Below are positions 22,953-34,764 of a DNA stretch of 64,000 nucleotides, piece after piece (within the stretch, counting starts at the first letter, position 1; each line of letters starts with the position of its first letter). The notes under the pieces are model-generated. The model saw only the letters and a list, made by a program, of their open reading frames with translations, had not been told where the DNA came from and did no database searches. A program made the translations under genes and the position numbers. This DNA comes from Rapana venosa (taxonomy: Eukaryota > Mollusca > Gastropoda > Neogastropoda > Muricidae): the NCBI GenBank assembly GCA_028751875.1, contig CM054157.1, positions 890,926 through 954,925 of the forward strand, written 5' to 3'.

Positions 22953-23034
<82 letters not shown>
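22918..23034. repeat. (CA)n microsatellite
   Basis: CA run with ACAACACAAC interruptions near 22946, starting at the family C hexamer tail. 23035-23214 after it holds nothing I recognise. Confidence 0.95.
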
Positions 23035-23037
<3 letters not shown>

Positions 23038-23405
23038 TATACACTTTGGCAGGGTGGTGTGATTTTTGGCTGTTGAAAAGCAAGGACAGCCATGAAATGA
23101 CACAGGAGAGGAAATTCTTAGGTTTGAAACAAATATGTCTTGAGGCCGGATTTAAAAGACTCACCAGAAGGCCTGTGGCGAGGAGAGATAGGGAGGCCAT
23201 TTCAAATCGATGGACCAGACGCAGACGCAGATGATTTATTCAAATAGGCCTCAGCCCCTTATAAAAGGGGAATGTGAACAATATTATACATAACATAAAT
23301 ACAGTGAACAATTTGTTCTTACTTCACGAGGTTATTATTTCTCTATGCTTGAAAGCCTTGTACAAATATAAAGAAAAGTTCTGTATAACTTCAGGATTTG
23401 TACAG

Positions 23406-23694
23406 TATAGTAAGTATGTTCTTTCGAGCCAGAAGGCCCATAGAGCCGGAGCTTATCCCGGTTTCTGTAGCGTTAAGCGAACTGATGGTTTTTCACCACC
23501 ACTGTGACAGGACGCTAGTCTGTCGCCAGATACTTCCCCAGCAGAGCTGGTACCCACTTGTACACCTGGGTGGAGTGAGGAAAATAGGAGTAAAGTGTCT
23601 TTCCCAAGGACACAACACCGAGCCGAGCGGGGATCGAACCCGCGACCTCTGGATCACGAGTCGACCGCCTAAACCACTCGACCACGGTGCCTCC
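23406..23694 (-). mobile_element. SINE-3: tRNA-derived SINE with 15-bp target-site duplication
   Basis: Flanked by TCAGGATTTGTACAG at 23391-23405 and 23695-23709. On the minus strand the head is GGCACCGTGGTCGAGTGG (A box) and GCGGGTTCGATCCCCGC (B box). It is followed by a CTCGGTGTTGTGTCCTTGGG block and CACTCCACCCAGGTGTAC, segments I recall as common in invertebrate tRNA SINEs. The tail lies at the left. It interrupts the family B 3' UTR. Confidence 0.92.
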
Positions 23695-24852
23695 TCAGGA
23701 TTTGTACAGGGCATCAATAAATTCAATTTAAACAAGCATGGTTTCCTATATTTTGGTTGAATAAATTTCATTCTAAGGTCATGTAATTGTTGGCAACATA
23801 GAACAAAGTGTACTTCATCTTCCTGTGACACAATGCATAATGGACATAACAAATCATGATCATTATATGTTCTGTATCGTAAACGATATACATTCAGATC
23901 AGATATACCGAGTCTAAATTTTGCTGTGATATGTTTCAGTTGTCGATTCATGTCAGTTGTAAATAGCATTTTAAGTCATGACCATTACAGTATGTTCTAT
24001 AAAACTTAAACCTTTGGCTAGTACCAATGTGGTGGTTCCAGTTTTGCCACCGGCAGTCAAATAATCGTTGACTAATTACTTTAATGAATACACAAGTATC
24101 ACCCACACCATGATTCAACCACACATCTCCAAACCATTTTCATCGAAATAGACATGCACCCTTGATACCCGATTTGTCTTTCCTCTTGCACCTAAATTAT
24201 ACAGCATTTTATACGCCTTATGTGGTAGTCTCAGATCTTCCATTTGTAGCATCTTTATTCAATAACGAATACAGTTAACTGCAGAATGTATGTACAAAGG
24301 CTATCTGTTAGTTTAACCATAGATGATATCATTGGGTGTTCGTCTATCAACTCCTAAGTATTTCTTTATTGCAAACAAATGAACGGATTCACGGTGAACT
24401 GCTGCTTTGTCCAACCCCCATAATTCTGACCCATACTGAAGAACTGGTTGAACCTGTGAGTCAAATAGCTCCATCAACAGCCCAAAAGAATTGTTGTTAA
24501 GTGCATACAACCTTTGCATAATATATACCAACGCATTCTTTGCCATACTAGAAAGGTCCTTACAAGCGGCAGTGAAACTCAGACGTGTAGAAAACAATAT
24601 CCCTAAGTACTTATAAACATTAACCACAGGCAGAAAATTACCAGTATATGTCCATCTTTCTCGTATACCAAAATAGCCTCCCTTACGAAACACAATGATG
24701 TTACTTTTCTTCATATTTACTTTAAACTGAAGTAAAAAAGCAGCGTGATACAGGTTGTTTAACTGATTGTGTAGCCCCACAATAGTCTCTGATAACAGCA
24801 CTACGTCATCAGCTAACAACAGGATGAACAACTCGAATGGATCATGTGACAA

Positions 24853-25014
24853 AACAGCACCATGTTTTCTATTATTGATTACTTGTAATGCTAATTCGTT
24901 TATGAAAGTGAAATAAAACAGGGCTACATATATCTCCTTGCTTGACTCCGGCTGTGCATCTAATGTAATCTGTCAATTTAGAACCACATCTTATTTTACA
25001 TTTTATATTGTCAT
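24853..25014 (-). pseudogene. Reverse-transcriptase motif B segment left of the nested RTE
   Basis: The minus strand encodes IKCKIRCGSKLTDYIRCTAG, then VKQGDICSPVLF, a frameshift, INELALQVINNRKHGAV and the start of the FADD-type domain. This is part of ORF2 above, listed separately because it shows where the domain is broken by insertion. Confidence 0.8.
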
Positions 25015-25541
25015 CTAAACACATTCTGGAGAGATAAAAATATCTCACTTATCTCCAAGATCAGACTAATGCGCTCCCTTGTTATATTCATATTTCTGTA
25101 TGCCTGTGAATCATGGGCCCTGACTGCAGATTTGGAGAGAAGAGTACAGGCGGTGGAGATGAGATGCTTTCGGAGACTCCTTGGCATCTCCTACAAAGAC
25201 CACATAAGCAACGAAAGCGTGCATAACAGAATCCAGCAAACCATTGGACCCTATGAGAACCTTCTAACGATTGTGAAAAAGCGTAAACTTAAATGGTATG
25301 GGCATGTCACAAGATCCAAAGGACTTGCAAAGACAGTTTTACAAGGCACTGTCCAAGGAGGAAGAAGAAGAGGCAGACCAAGGAAGAGCTGGGAGGATAA
25401 CATCAGCGAATGTACAGGCCTAGAACTCAACAAAACCCTGAGAAAGGCAGAACAGACAGAGGAATGGAGGGAACTGGTTGTTGAGTCTTTGAGGGTGCCC
25501 CCACGGTCGTCAGACTACGGGACAGATAGGTAGATAGATAG
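25015..25541 (+). mobile_element. RTE-like retrotransposon fragment nested in family B (8-bp target-site duplication)
   Basis: Flanked by ATTGTCAT at 25007-25014 and 25542-25549. It is the 3' end of the RTE-like element seen in fuller form at 47427-49962. The frame (about 25069-25533) reads VQAVEMRCFRRLLGISYKDH, KRKLKWYGHVTRS, GGRRRGRPRKSWEDNI and ends VPPRSSDYGTDR with a TAG. It is followed by the TAGATAGATAG tail. It is 5'-truncated at CTAAACAC. One substitution in the family's EWTG motif (ECTG) is visible. The frame is otherwise open. Confidence 0.95.
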
Positions 25542-27707
25542 ATTGTCATACATTCTTTTAATACATGTGTGGAGTTTACATCTAATACCATTTTTTTTAG
25601 CAAAATGGGCCAAAGTCGGTTTCTGTTATTGGAGTCAAAAGCTTTTTCAAAGTCTATAAAAGCTACATATAACTTACGGTTGCATGAAAACTGTTTCTGT
25701 ATCAATGCTAATAAAGTCAACATGTGATCTAATTTGAATACCCCCTTTTAAATCCTGCTTGATACTCTCCAGTAATGTTGTTTTTTTCTATCCATTCCTG
25801 TAGTCTTCTGTTAACAATGGAACTAAACATTTTGCTACTTATATATGACTAAGTGAAATACTCCTGTAATTGTTAGGATCATTAACATTTCCTTTTTTGT
25901 ATAAAGGTAAAACAATAGACTCTGTCCAATTTTCAGGGAACTGACCAGTCTCAAACAGTTTATTAAACAATTTTATAAAGAAATCCACTACATATTCATT
26001 TGAGTATTTAAATAATTCGCCAATAATTCCATCTGACCCTGCTGCTTTTCTACTTTTCAGTTTTCTTATGGCTAACAATACTTCTTCTCTTGAGATGGGA
26101 CAATTCATGTAGTCATCACCATTATTGTCAGTTATATCTTCATTTAAAGTGTCATTACTAACATCTACATCTAATAAAGATTTGAAATGTTGGAACCACT
26201 TCTCAATAGTAATATTGGCTCTTTGCTGTTTTCTTTTGAATGAAACTTTTTGGACATTTTCACAAAATTCTTTTTGACTCTTAACTGACGTGAGAAGTTT
26301 ATGCAACATTGCAGTATTAAACTCTTTCTTTTCAGTAGATGTTTATACTCACGTCTGCCTATCTTCATCTGCCAATGACTTTCGACTCTTTCTCAATAAT
26401 TTTCTCACATTCTTTTTACAGATCTCACACTCTTTATCATACCAATCACTTCGAATCCTACTGTTATCAATATATACACACAGCGCTATCCCATATGCAT
26501 TAATTAAATAACTGTAATTCCCCATTAATATCAACATCAATTAATTTCATGGCACACTCTCATTTACTTTGAATGTATTCTTGACATAGCTTATCGTTAT
26601 ATATAACAGCACAGTCATCATTCCAAATCAATTTTTCAATCACCATACGTGTATCGTCTATGTTTTCATCAACACTAACTTTGTTTTCATATAGAAATAC
26701 TATTTTGGCAATAACAGGCATATGATCAGAATCTATTCTTTCATCTATTAACAGAAATCAAAAACAAGACACAGTAAATCATTTGAAAGAATGAAATAAT
26801 CGTTGACACTACACCTTGAAATTGAAATATATGTATAGCGACCCAGGAGGTCACCGTGACATAATCCATTCAAAATACATAAGTCTAAAGTGGTGCACAT
26901 GTTCAACAAAAGTTTACCATAGTTATTTAAAGATATATCCTGAGAACATCTCTTGCACATTAAAGACTGGCTTTTGCATTACAAATCAGCAATTCCACTG
27001 TCTGACGATTCCTGGTGCTAAATATTGGATGCTCTACTATTAAGATCCCCACACAGCATTATGTAAACATCATTTGTTATTGTACAATCAATCAAACAAT
27101 CTTCAAACATGCTAATTCCGTTATCTTTGTCGAAGTGAACATAAAAAAGGTGAACACTTTGGTGGGACATATGAGCACACATACAAAACATCTTTATCTA
27201 ATCCAAACAAACTTTTGTCAATAACAAACACAAGCATTCACATGGTCATTGATTTTAATAAGTTTCAAAAAGGGAATTAATTCCTTTTTAATCAAACAAA
27301 TAATGCCCCCGGATCGTCTCCCCATTGACAGACAGCTTTACAGCATGTTTGCAGACTATCTTAAAGCCGGGAAAGAAGTTTTGCTCACACTCATCCATAA
27401 ATGTTTCAATCAAACAAGCAAAGTCAAAACAAGAAAAATACGAAATAAAATCTTGATCTGCAAGTTTTGGCATCTGACCATTGACATTCCAGGACAGAAA
27501 TAAAAAAGGCTGCTTTGCCTCTGACCCGGAGTCATTTGGCACGTGCAAACTGTCAGATGAGCGCTCAGTTTCCCTATCGTGCTCGGGATGCGTGTGTTCG
27601 TTGACTGTGCTAGTCCACGGACAAGAAGAAGGTGTAACCTCAATTTGATCCCCTGTAAAATCGTTCACATGGGAACATATATTTTCAAATGTGGACCGGC
27701 CTCTTCT

Positions 27708-28507
27708 CTATTGGTTTTGTGCAGAGGAATGGAAGTCTTTCAAAAACATTTTCTTCCCATCAATGAGAAGATGGTCAAAGACCATTGTGGCCCTTTGTCC
27801 ATTCTGTCTGGCACTTTTCAGGTGAGGTGACAGCCTGCGCCTTATTTCCCTGACCCGACTGGAGAAATCCTCTCCAGTGAAAACATTGCTGCCCTGCAAT
27901 TTATTTTTTGCCTTAATAATCGCTAATTTGTCTTTGTAAAAGCAGCAGCGAGCAATGATCGGGGAGTCAGGCTTGGCGCTAAGGCGGTGCACATGGTCAA
28001 ACTCAGCAGTCCTGGTCATGTCCATCTTATCAGACAATAAGTCATGCAACCTGCCCTCACACTCTTCATTGGTTTCATTCGAATCCCTTGTCATGCCATA
28101 AAAAACCAAATTATTTCTCTTAGATCTTCCCTCTAAGTCATCTGTTTTCTTTTCTAACTCTTCAACTCTATCCATCAGCTCTGTGTTTCTCTTTTCAAGG
28201 TCCTGGGTTTCTTTCTTAAGTACCCCCACCTCCTCCGCAAGTTCCTTCACAGTACCCCGTATGGTCGCACACTCTTCCGTCAGGTCCTTTATCGCCCTTT
28301 CCACGCTGTCAAACTTACAGTTCATGGTGGAGTTCATCTCGTCCAGTCTTTCCACAATACCGTTCAAAGTCAGCTGCATGGAAGTCAGTTCCGTAGGAGG
28401 AGGAGGAGAGGTTGCCTGCCCGTGTCGCCCACCTTCTGCACTGGTCCGGCGTCCGCTGCCATTGGTCAACCTGGTCTGCCTGTAGCTTTCAGAGCCAGGA
28501 GGAAGCT
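27708..28507 (-). pseudogene. Family B ORF1: coiled-coil plus RRM-like nucleic-acid-binding protein
   Basis: An uninterrupted frame of about 265 codons from just after a TGA near 28507 to a TAG at 27710-27708. The N-terminal part is Pro/Ser-rich. The centre is a heptad-rich coiled coil (VKELAEEVGVLKKETQDLEK, DRVEELEKKTDDLEGRSKR). This is followed by an L1-ORF1p-like region (NNLVFYGMTRDSNETNEECE, DHVHRLSAKPDSPIIARC, then VREIRRRLSPHLKSARQNGQ). ORF1 proteins of this type trimerise through the coiled coil and bind element RNA. No ATG occurs in the first ~30 codons, so the natural start is mutated or lies in another frame. The frame continues in phase into ORF2 after the single TAG. Confidence 0.82.
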
Positions 28508-28857
28508 TGGGTCAAGGGTTTGACTCCACGTCTTCACATTGCAGAAGAAATCCACCCCAAAATGTCAGGGTGAGGAGCAAGCCAAGTATGGCACCGTCTG
28601 CTCCGTGCCCTGGTGACAACATGGCTATTCTCAAAGTCGCTTTCTCAGTAGCCCTTTACGTATGAAGGCTTGGTATACCGTGAGAATGCAGCCACATGAC
28701 GAACGGAAAGCCAATGCAGCAGATGGCATGGTTTGTCATATGTCTATTTGCCAAATATTGTGACAAAACAATGTGACAGTCCGTTGAAATAAACAAAAAC
28801 AGTAGGACATTGACAAATGCGACTTGCACGCATAGGTTGCCCGTTCACGCCCCCAAT
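28508..28857 (-). other. Family B 5' UTR candidate and unassigned flank
   Basis: 28508-28650 directly precedes ORF1 and is probably the element's 5' UTR. 28650-28857 has no match I can see within the window. Confidence 0.4.
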
Positions 28858-29217
28858 CCATAGACCAGAAACAGAGAAAGAGCGACGGCCGACAGTGGAC
28901 TGGCTGAATCTAGGTATTTGTAAGCTCAAGGAATCTGCAGCAGAGCAGAGGGAACGAGAAGGAGTGTACGGGTGAAGACATTCACAGAGGTAGGAGGGTG
29001 CTGTTTTGTGGAGACATTTGTAACAGAGAGTACTGATCTCATAGCGTATTCTTTGTGGCACAGGCAGCCAGTGGAGAGATCGCAAGAGAGGGGTAATGTG
29101 CTCAGATTATTTTCTTTTTGAGGACTAGTCGAGCTGCATAGTTTGAATACGTTGAAGGGAGTGGATAGATGATGCTGGCAGACCGGCCAAAAGAGAATCG
29201 CAATAGTCCAGACGTTA
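28858..29217 (-). pseudogene. Family A reverse transcriptase C-terminal fragment
   Basis: The minus strand encodes SLLAGLPASSIHSLQRIQ, a frameshift, LRSLHWLPVPQRIRYEIS, CYKCLHKTAPSYLCECLHPY and VGRRSFSVSGLW, aligning with about 10615-10970 of the plus-strand copy. It ends at 28858 where the usual PSTWNDLPLSLR continuation is lost. It is truncated on both sides, and the right end abuts SINE-1. Confidence 0.9.
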
Positions 29218-29365
29218 AATCCTGTTCGGCTTTTCGTAAGAGTAGGCCATTGTGTGCCGGTGGGAACAGATGACAGAATTTACAAAACCGCATACACACA
29301 GGGACTGGATGTAAAAAAGCACATACGTGCTTATTCCAGTATCCTCGATATAAAAGAATATTTTT
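29216..29365 (+). mobile_element. SINE-1 3' half
   Basis: Begins at TAAATCCTGTTCGGC, then TTTTCGTAAGAGTAGGCC, ACAGAATTTACAAAACCG, GGGACTGGATGTAAAAAAG and TATCCTCGATATAAAAG, ending in an A-rich tail. It joins the family A fragment with no gap. Confidence 0.85.
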
Positions 29366-29429
29366 TTTAAAAATCTGTATGTGTGTGGGTCAATGCTTGT
29401 GTTTGAACGATTGCTTACACAATCTCACA

Positions 29430-29519
29430 GTCTTTTTTTCTGTCTGTCTGTCTGTCTGTCTGTCTTTCTTTCTTTCTTTTCTTTTTTTCTTTTTTTCTTT
29501 CTTTCTTCTTTCTTTCTAT

Positions 29520-29550
<31 letters not shown>

Positions 29551-29870
29551 GTCTGTCTGTCTGTCTGTCTTTCTTTCTTTATTTCGTCTTTGCTTTCTTT
29601 CTTCCAGATTTATTTTTTCTCTACATTCTGTCTGTCTTTCTCTCTCTAACCCTCCCTCCCTCCCCCCACCTCTCTCTTTCTCTCTCTCTCTCTCTCTCCT
29701 CCCTCCCCCTCTCTCTCTTTCTTTCTTTCTTCTTCCTCATTCATTTTTCCTGCACAACGTTTTTTTTCTTTCTCTCTGTCTTTCTATCTGTCCTTCCTTC
29801 CACCCTTCCTTCCATCCTTCTTTCCTTTCCCGCAGTATGTTTTTCTTTCATTCCTGAGCAATCCAGGTAG
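29430..29870. repeat. Pyrimidine tract: (CTGT)n, (CTTT)n and (CT)n
   Basis: (CTGT)n at 29441-29464 and 29549-29568, (CTTT)n at 29465-29545, mixed CT and CCCT to about 29730, and CCTTCC pieces to 29830. 29871-29977 holds no recognised feature. Confidence 0.92.
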
Positions 29871-29977
29871 TTCTAATAGAGAGAGAGAGCATCATTGATC
29901 TGTTCCGCAGTCTGTGTTCTGCATAATGCATTTTGTTGGGCAAAGTTTTGTTGTGAAACTAAGCAGAATTTTGGACA

Positions 29978-29983
29978 TTCGTG

Positions 29984-30014
<31 letters not shown>

Positions 30015-30178
30015 TGTGTGTGTGTGTGTGGTGCGTGTGTGTGTAAGTGTGTGTGTGTGAGCGAGCGCGCGCGTGTGTGTATGTGTGTGCGTGTGTGTAT
30101 GTGTGTGCGTGTGTGTGCATGTGTGTATGTGTGTGTGCGTGTGTGTGTATGTGTGTGTGTGTGCGCGCGCGCGTACGT
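29978..30178. repeat. (GT)n with GC and TA variants
   Basis: GT run with TGTGTATGTGTG and GCGCGCGCG interruptions, joined directly to the AGY trinucleotide tract. Confidence 0.95.
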
Positions 30179-30179
30179 T

Positions 30180-31015
<836 letters not shown>

Positions 31016-31203
31016 ACAGAGAGATGCAGGGTGTGTTTGTCAGACTGTTGACAGTACTGCTATGTTTGCAAACACGTGATGATGGGTAGATAAAGCCGGG
31101 CCTTTTGAAAGGCGTCATCATTGCTGTTTGATAACAGAGACAATGACGGTCTCTATTCTTAGCACGTGAATCTACAAAGATATGGCCTATCTTCTGCATC
31201 CTT

Positions 31204-31205
<2 letters not shown>
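31016..31205. other. Unassigned unique-looking DNA
   Basis: Between the AGY and GT tracts. No repeat match, RNA or coding signal seen. Confidence 0.5.
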
Positions 31206-31277
<72 letters not shown>

Positions 31278-31299
31278 TGCGTGCGTGTGTGTTTGGTGT

Positions 31300-31341
<42 letters not shown>

Positions 31342-31360
31342 CGTGTTTGTGTGTGTGTGT
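31206..31360. repeat. (GT)n with CG-rich centre
   Basis: Two GT runs separated by CGTGCGTGCGTGCGTGCTGC and GTTTGGTGTGTTTAG. Confidence 0.95.
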
Positions 31361-31376
31361 TGATTGATAACCGCTC

Positions 31377-31505
31377 TTCTTGTTCTTCTTCTTCTTCTCC
31401 TCCTCCTCCCCTTCTCCTCCTCCTTCTCTCTCTTCTCCTCCTCCTTCTCCTCCTCCTCCTCCTTCTCCCACCTCTCCTCCTCCTCCTCATTCTCCCCCTC
31501 CTCAG
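31377..31505. repeat. (TTC)/(TCC) pyrimidine triplet tract
   Basis: TTC and CTC triplets in alternating runs, ending near ATTCTCCCCCTCC. Confidence 0.92.
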
Positions 31506-31594
31506 TCAAAATTTTTATCTTTGGTGGGTGTTTTTTTTCAATCCTCTTCCTTTGTGAGTTTACTTTTCATGGGAATATGGTATATAATTTCACA

Positions 31595-31620
31595 CACACA
31601 GTCATACATAAACACACACA

Positions 31621-31697
<77 letters not shown>

Positions 31698-31814
31698 CTT
31701 TCTCTCTCACACACGGTCTCGCTCTCTCTCTCTCACACACACATGCACGCACGCACACACACCACCACACACTCACACGGACGCATACTTTCTCTCCCCT
31801 TTCTCTCTCACACA

Positions 31815-31902
<88 letters not shown>

Positions 31903-32117
31903 ACACACACACCACACTCAGGCACGCACGCACACACACCACCACACACTCACACGCACGAACGCGCACGCGCGCAAACACACACACATGCACGCACGCA
32001 CACACACGCAAGCACACACACACACACACACACACACGCACGCACGCACTTACACACACATACACACACTCTCTCTCATCTCTCTCCTCTCTCTCACTCA
32101 CAGTCTCTCTCTCTTCG

Positions 32118-32209
<92 letters not shown>

Positions 32210-32480
32210 CGTACGCACAAACAACACCACACACACACGCTCGTGTGTGCGTGCGCGCACGCACACACACACACACACACACACGTACACACACACACAC
32301 GCACGCACGCACACGCTCACACACGCAAGCACACACACACGCGCGCGCACACACACACGCGCGCGCACACACACGCACACACACGTAATATTTTCTAATA
32401 TCACGTAATGTGAAAAGACGTTAAATTAAAGAAGAACACACACGTACACACACGCGCGCGCGCGCGCGCACGATAATTAT
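31595..32480. repeat. ~885-bp compound CT/CA/CG tract with a small internal duplication
   Basis: Alternating (CT)n, (CA)n and CGCACG blocks. CACACGGTCTC plus flanking CT occurs at about 31708 and 31811, and ACACACCACCACACACTCACA occurs in part at 31757 and 31935, showing internal duplication. 32410-32440 carries GAAAAGACGTTAAATTAAAG, a block found inverted near 47235 and 50615. A CG run lies at 32453-32469. Long open frames in all directions are artefacts. Confidence 0.93.
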
Positions 32481-32529
32481 AATGATGAAGGCCGTAATGG
32501 TATTTGTATATGACTTGTACGTGAAATTA

Positions 32530-32850
32530 GGACTGCGTCGTCACAAGAGCAGTGCCACCCTTTTTTTCCCCTCTCCTGTCTGCATGTGTATTTGTTTCCC
32601 TACCAGAGTGTCTTCAACTACAGAATCTTGCCAGGGACAGCTCTCTTGTTGACGTGAGTTCTTTTACGTGCACTGTATGTCTCGTCTGTATGTATCGTCT
32701 CATCCAAAAGACTAGGAACCAAACCATCTCCCACAGTCTAGTGGAGAGAGGGGGGGGGGGGGAGGGGGGAGACTTCCGGGCACAAACGGGGATCGAACCT
32801 CAAGTTCTCGCTTTCTAAGCAGGTGTATTACCTCTAGACCACGGTTGGTG
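32530..32850 (-). mobile_element. SINE-5: tRNA-headed SINE, minus strand
   Basis: On the minus strand the head is AACCGTGGTCTAGAGGTAAT (A box) and GAGGTTCGATCCCCG (B box), 35-40 bp apart. The body includes the reverse complements of ACTTCCGGGCACAAACG, a G run at 32749-32762, and CGTCTCATCCAAAAGAC. I could not identify a target duplication with certainty. Confidence 0.72.
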
Positions 32851-32967
32851 ATGGCGGTAGTAATGATGCTATTTGTGATGATGGTGGCGCCATCATTGTG
32901 GTTCTAGTAAATTATAGTTTTGTTGTCACTGCTGCTGCTGCTGCTGCTGCTGCTGCTACAGTCCATT
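32851..32967. repeat. Short flank and (GCT)n
   Basis: (GCT)n at 32929-32957, followed by ACAGTCC and the first K core copy. No gene. Confidence 0.8.
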
Positions 32968-34130
32968 ATGTCTTTCTGCTTTCTTATTCTCTTCCGTGCG
33001 TGAACGGTTCAGCAGTGCCCCACTTCATCATCAGGCAACCACGACGTGGAAATGGCTTTTGCATTCCTCCCCCTTCTCCTTCTCCCCTTCCCCTATTCCC
33101 CAGGCCCCACTCAATTCTTCTGTCGTCCACTTCCTTTGTTCACTCATTCATGAAACCATTTCTTCTTCTTCTTCACGCATCTATCAATGTACGTACATGC
33201 CTTCCTTCATGTGTCGTCTCATAATGTATCTGACCTGTCATGTATGCGTGTTGGACCTCTCTCACAATGTCACAGGATCCATTCTTACATTCAACTTACA
33301 TTCTGGAACAAGGCTTTCAGAAATGCCCACATTTCCAGTTGTCCATTTTCAGGTTTTTGATCTTCTCTGTGGAGGTGTCACGACGTGCAAAACATCCCAT
33401 GTATGCTGCAAACACCATAGTTGTTTGCACAGAGTTCTCTTTTCTATATGCTTCACTATATATTAACTAATGTGATGCTAAATCCTCACATGCATGCTAG
33501 CATCTTGGGTTTTTTGGTTTTTGTAACCCAGTAAACGTGTGTATGATTTTATAATTTTGGCATGCATATTTTATATTCTGCATAATTATATGAACTAACA
33601 TAGAAGAGTACAGTACTAGCAAGTCTGCAATGGTCTGATAATTTTCAGAAATCTTGAAACTCTTCAACCCTAAATCACCCACAAAAGTTGTATAGTTAAC
33701 CTTGATTTCAGGATTAGTCATCTTATTATCAGTTTCGTGGACAAGAGTTTAGAATTAGTGTTTGTCTCACCAGCATTAAAGAATAGTCCTTGACCATTAC
33801 ACCCTCTTATAGCCTCTTATACAGTGGAAGGGATAAAGCTCCTCAAATGAAACTAGCCACTTCATTTCATTTAGGCAGGTGACAACGCCTAAGTCAGCCT
33901 GCAGAACACCCACGTTTCTGTCCCATAATCCATCAGAAGGACACAGCAGCACAGAGTAAAGTGGCCAGAGTATGATGCACATGGGAATCCAAGGGGAACC
34001 CAAACTGCTGTCAGTTAGCATCTTATGTGGTTAGCATGCATGATAACAGATGCAGAGCAATTTGCATGACTGGTCAGAGCTGAGAAAATCAGACAGAAAG
34101 ATGGGGAAGTAGTAAGTAAAAGCACAAAGA
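32960..34130 (+). repeat. Repeat K, copy 1 (core at 32968-33060)
   Basis: The core starts TCTTTCTGCTTTCTTATTC and ends CCACGACGTGGAAATGG. It is followed by a 3' arm with TTCATGAAACC, CACGCATCTATCAA and CTGACCTGTCATGTATGCGT, which recurs at about 39510-39620 and 40130-40240. Next comes a middle part (about 33510-33740) matching 39850-40075, then a part (33770-34080) with AGCAGCACAGAG and GGAATCCA that matches 38480-38790 and 40950-41120. The order of parts shows a ~2-kb unit amplified in tandem and then disrupted. One frame over the core reads HFIIRQPRRGNGF. Confidence 0.75.
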
Positions 34131-34668
34131 TATGGACTAAAATAAAAACAGAGATATACCGAGGGGTAGACAAAGCAACATGCAAAACATAGCATTATCT
34201 AGGAAAAGGAAAGAGGCAGAAAGAGACAGGAGAGACAGAGATTCAGAAAGAGACAGAAACTCACAGACATAAGCTGAAACTGAAACACAGATTGAGCACA
34301 AACAGAGTAAAGAAACAAGGAGAAAAAGAAAACAAGCAGCAGAATGAAAGGACAAACAGCAACAAAAATCAGATATCCTAACAAACAAGAAAAAAAGTAG
34401 ACGTGCATTATGAAAGAATGACAGACATACAGAAAAATAAAAAGAAAGATTCTAAAAGATTGACAGAGAGACAGATCGACTGACAGAAAAAGGAAGAAAA
34501 AGAAGTAAGGTAGATGACAGGAAAAGATAGACAGAAGAGGTAAGCTGAAATGAAGAGAGAAAAACACAGAGAAAGTGGCTGGAAGACGATAGACAAATAC
34601 ATGAATGACAGAGAACAAACACAGAGATACACAGAGACGCATACAGAAATACACAGAAGAGATAGATA

Positions 34669-34701
<33 letters not shown>

Positions 34702-34764
34702 AGGAGGGGAGAGAGATAGAGAGAGGGAGAAGAGAGAGAGAAGAGAGAGAGAGAGGGGAGAAAC
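34131..34764. repeat. Purine-rich arm of repeat K with (GA)n
   Basis: A/G-rich GACAGA, AGAGAC and GAAAGA words, ending in (GA)n at about 34675-34755. A similar purine-rich arm precedes the core at 38990-39280 and at 44620-44730. Confidence 0.8.

Larger units (their letters stand above)
23710..27707 (-). pseudogene. Family B ORF2: endonuclease, reverse transcriptase and zinc-knuckle, decayed and interrupted
   Basis: In minus-strand order, 27707-27288 starts in frame straight after the ORF1 stop and contains FLSWNVNGQMPKLADQDFIS, the opening of an exonuclease-endonuclease-phosphatase fold. About 27290-26750 is endonuclease with several frameshifts, including CILNGLCHGDLLGRYTY and CSVNDYFI. 26309-25839 holds AIRKLKSRKAAGSDGIIGEL and NNYRSISLS (fingers). 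25723-25550 holds YVAFIDFEKAFDS (motif A). After the RTE insertion, 25006-24853 holds GVKQGDICSPVLF (motif B, then a frameshift). 24852-24313 holds LLLADDVVLLS (motif C) and VQPVLQYGSELWGL. About 24300-23990 is degraded. 23969-23710 holds the knuckle CPLCIVSQEDEVHFVLCC. The reading frame on the two sides of the RTE insertion joins cleanly (KRMYDN, then IKCKIR). It is related to the ORF at 13639-15111 but clearly a different subfamily. Confidence 0.88.
23215..28650 (-). mobile_element. Family B: near full-length non-LTR retrotransposon with two nested insertions
   Basis: The minus-strand order is a 5' UTR (about 28650-28508), ORF1 (coiled coil), ORF2 with apurinic-type endonuclease, reverse transcriptase and zinc-knuckle C terminus (27707 to about 23710), and a 3' UTR ending in tandem GCGTCT near 23220. 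A SINE (23406-23694) sits in the 3' UTR. An RTE fragment (25015-25541) sits inside the reverse-transcriptase domain. Both have matching target duplications, so the element is older than both. It carries several frameshifts and is inactive. The 5' boundary is approximate and I could not find its own target duplication. Removing the insertions leaves about 4.6 kb. Confidence 0.85.
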
